From Alphaproteobacteria bacterium (GTDB taxonomy: Bacteria; Pseudomonadota; Alphaproteobacteria; Rickettsiales; SXRF01): a DNA stretch of 64,000 nucleotides. Where the stretch lies: assembly GCA_025362975.1 (NCBI GenBank), contig JANYES010000005.1, positions 86,592-150,591 of the forward strand, written 5' to 3'. A program made the position numbers and the translations under genes. Of the stretch, positions 63,389 through 64,000 are shown in pieces (within the stretch, counting starts at the first letter, position 1; every line of letters starts with the position of its first letter). The notes under the pieces are model-generated. The model had not been told where the DNA came from. It did not search any database and saw only the letters and a list, made by a program, of their open reading frames with translations.

Positions 63389-63465
63389 TGGTGGGGCCGG
63401 CGAGATTCGAACCCACGACCCCCGGATTAGGAATCCGGTGCTCTATCCAGCTGAGCTACGGCCCC
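63389..63465 (-). tRNA. tRNA-Arg (anticodon CCU)
   Basis: Seventy-seven bases with encoded CCA. Acceptor GGGGCCG pairs with CGGCCCC, D-arm AGCTCAGCTGGATAGAGC, anticodon stem CCGGA/TCCGG with loop TTCCTAA (anticodon CCT), T-arm GTGGG TTCGAAT CTCGC. All parts fit. Confidence 0.95.
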
Positions 63466-63718
63466 GAAAGGGAAAACATTCAAATGGTTATAATGCTATT
63501 TATCATTATGTGCAACCGTATAACTTGGCTTAAAATCAGAAGTGGATTACCAACGACAAGTGCTTGCTTTTACGCCCAATAAACTTTGCCACCACGAATC
63601 CAAGAGTGGCTTTAACAAAGGTGTAAAATCAACGGATGGATAGGCGCGCTAATCCCGTATGGTGATTTTATAGGGAAAATAATCAGATGAAACATTAATC
63701 CCCACCACAGGAGCCACT

Positions 63719-63901
63719 ATGACCCAGTCAACGCCAACGAAAAAAGATATCGCCGAGAACGATTATCTGGAAAAAATGTTTCAGGACGGAGATAACGAGG
63801 CGGCGCAGGCGGGCAAGATTAAAAGTGCCGAAGCCTATGATGTAGCAGCGCATACCAGTAATGATGTGGCTACAGTATTCCGGACAACTCACCTGAAGTA
63901 A
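63719..63901 (+). CDS. Small hypothetical protein
   Basis: A 60-residue hydrophilic, acidic protein (TPTKKDIAENDYLEKMFQDG near the start). CAGGAG lies before the ATG. No domain recognised. Confidence 0.5.
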   Translation: MTQSTPTKKDIAENDYLEKMFQDGDNEAAQAGKIKSAEAYDVAAHTSNDVATVFRTTHLK

Positions 63902-63934
63902 TAATGGGGTGAGGAAAGGTAAGGAATAGCTATT

Positions 63935-64000
63935 ATGACTGAGAAAAGAAAATCCACCGTTTATTCATCGGAGTTTCGGGAATCATCGGTAACACTGGCG
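63935..64000 (+). CDS. 5' end of a transposase gene (IS3 OrfA-like)
   Basis: MTEKRKSTVYSSEFRESSVT is the usual start of HTH_Tnp_1 transposases (YSxEFRxxxVxLA). AAGGAA precedes the ATG. The rest is outside the window. Confidence 0.65.
   Translation, partial: MTEKRKSTVYSSEFRESSVTLA

Noticed and set aside
1..64000. CRISPR arrays, rRNA genes and prophage structural genes
   Set aside because: No regular spaced short repeats, no rRNA sequence and no capsid, tail or terminase-like proteins were seen.

Overview
The window looks like chromosome of an alphaproteobacterium. The assignment is an inference from gene content: the pairing of a 24-residue membrane peptide with a 'PhnA-like' membrane protein and the TolA-like coiled-coil protein are arrangements I associate with Rhizobiales and relatives, and nothing here fixes the genus. 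Positions 1-38 kb are GC-rich, densely packed and mostly intact. From about 38.3 kb to 58.9 kb the sequence is visibly richer in A+T, has long gaps and holds many gene relics, so it reads as an accessory or decaying region.

Layout. (1) 206-6486 (+) is an NAD salvage operon: nicotinamide phosphoribosyltransferase (one-base frameshift), an 86-residue protein of unknown function, a large NMN adenylyltransferase-like/NAD synthetase fusion, and a Nudix hydrolase. (2) 6458-22224 (-) is one tightly coupled operon for a surface glycan: MBOAT acyltransferase, SGNH-like partners (one internally deleted), methyltransferase, FkbH-like enzyme, acyl carrier protein, and two giant membrane proteins built of three and two repeated modules. 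(3) 22339-29139 (+) carries a one-module relative of the giant protein, a transaldolase, a GT2 polyprenyl-phosphate glycosyltransferase and three NAD(P)-dependent sugar enzymes. (4) 29085-31942 is a divergent heptose set (HddC and HddA on -, GmhA and GmhB on +), giving a route from sedoheptulose 7-phosphate to GDP-D-glycero-alpha-D-manno-heptose. (5) 31964-33091 is a flavin reductase. (6) 33257-38901 (-) holds an SF2 helicase with a very long unassigned C-terminus, split by one in-frame amber codon, plus an upstream partner.

(7) 39.1-45.5 kb has a small unknown protein, a divergent subtilisin-like protease, the small membrane pair, a hypothetical protein, and relics of a NucS-like nuclease and a large serine recombinase. 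(8) 45618-56562 is a signalling block: a four-PAS hybrid kinase, an XRE-receiver fusion, a six-PAS kinase, a response regulator, a short kinase, a receiver-GGDEF protein and a final stand-alone receiver, interleaved with relics of an EamA transporter and a DUF347-type membrane protein. (9) 57.1-58.7 kb has a deoxyinosine/uracil-DNA glycosylase and a TolA-like protein, with two further relics upstream of them.

(10) 58.9-63.5 kb is the most unusual layout. Three direct repeats, each made of a tRNA-Arg(CCU) or tRNA-like relic plus about 160 bp of its 3' flank, bracket two cargo units: a large-subunit catalase, and an ArsR regulator with a tandem SRPBCC protein. Only the last copy has an intact tRNA. 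No integrase is visible. The window ends in the first 22 codons of a transposase.

Three otherwise well-preserved genes (the phosphoribosyltransferase, the helicase and the SRPBCC protein) are each broken by a single lesion. These may be real mutations or base-calling errors, and reads would settle it.
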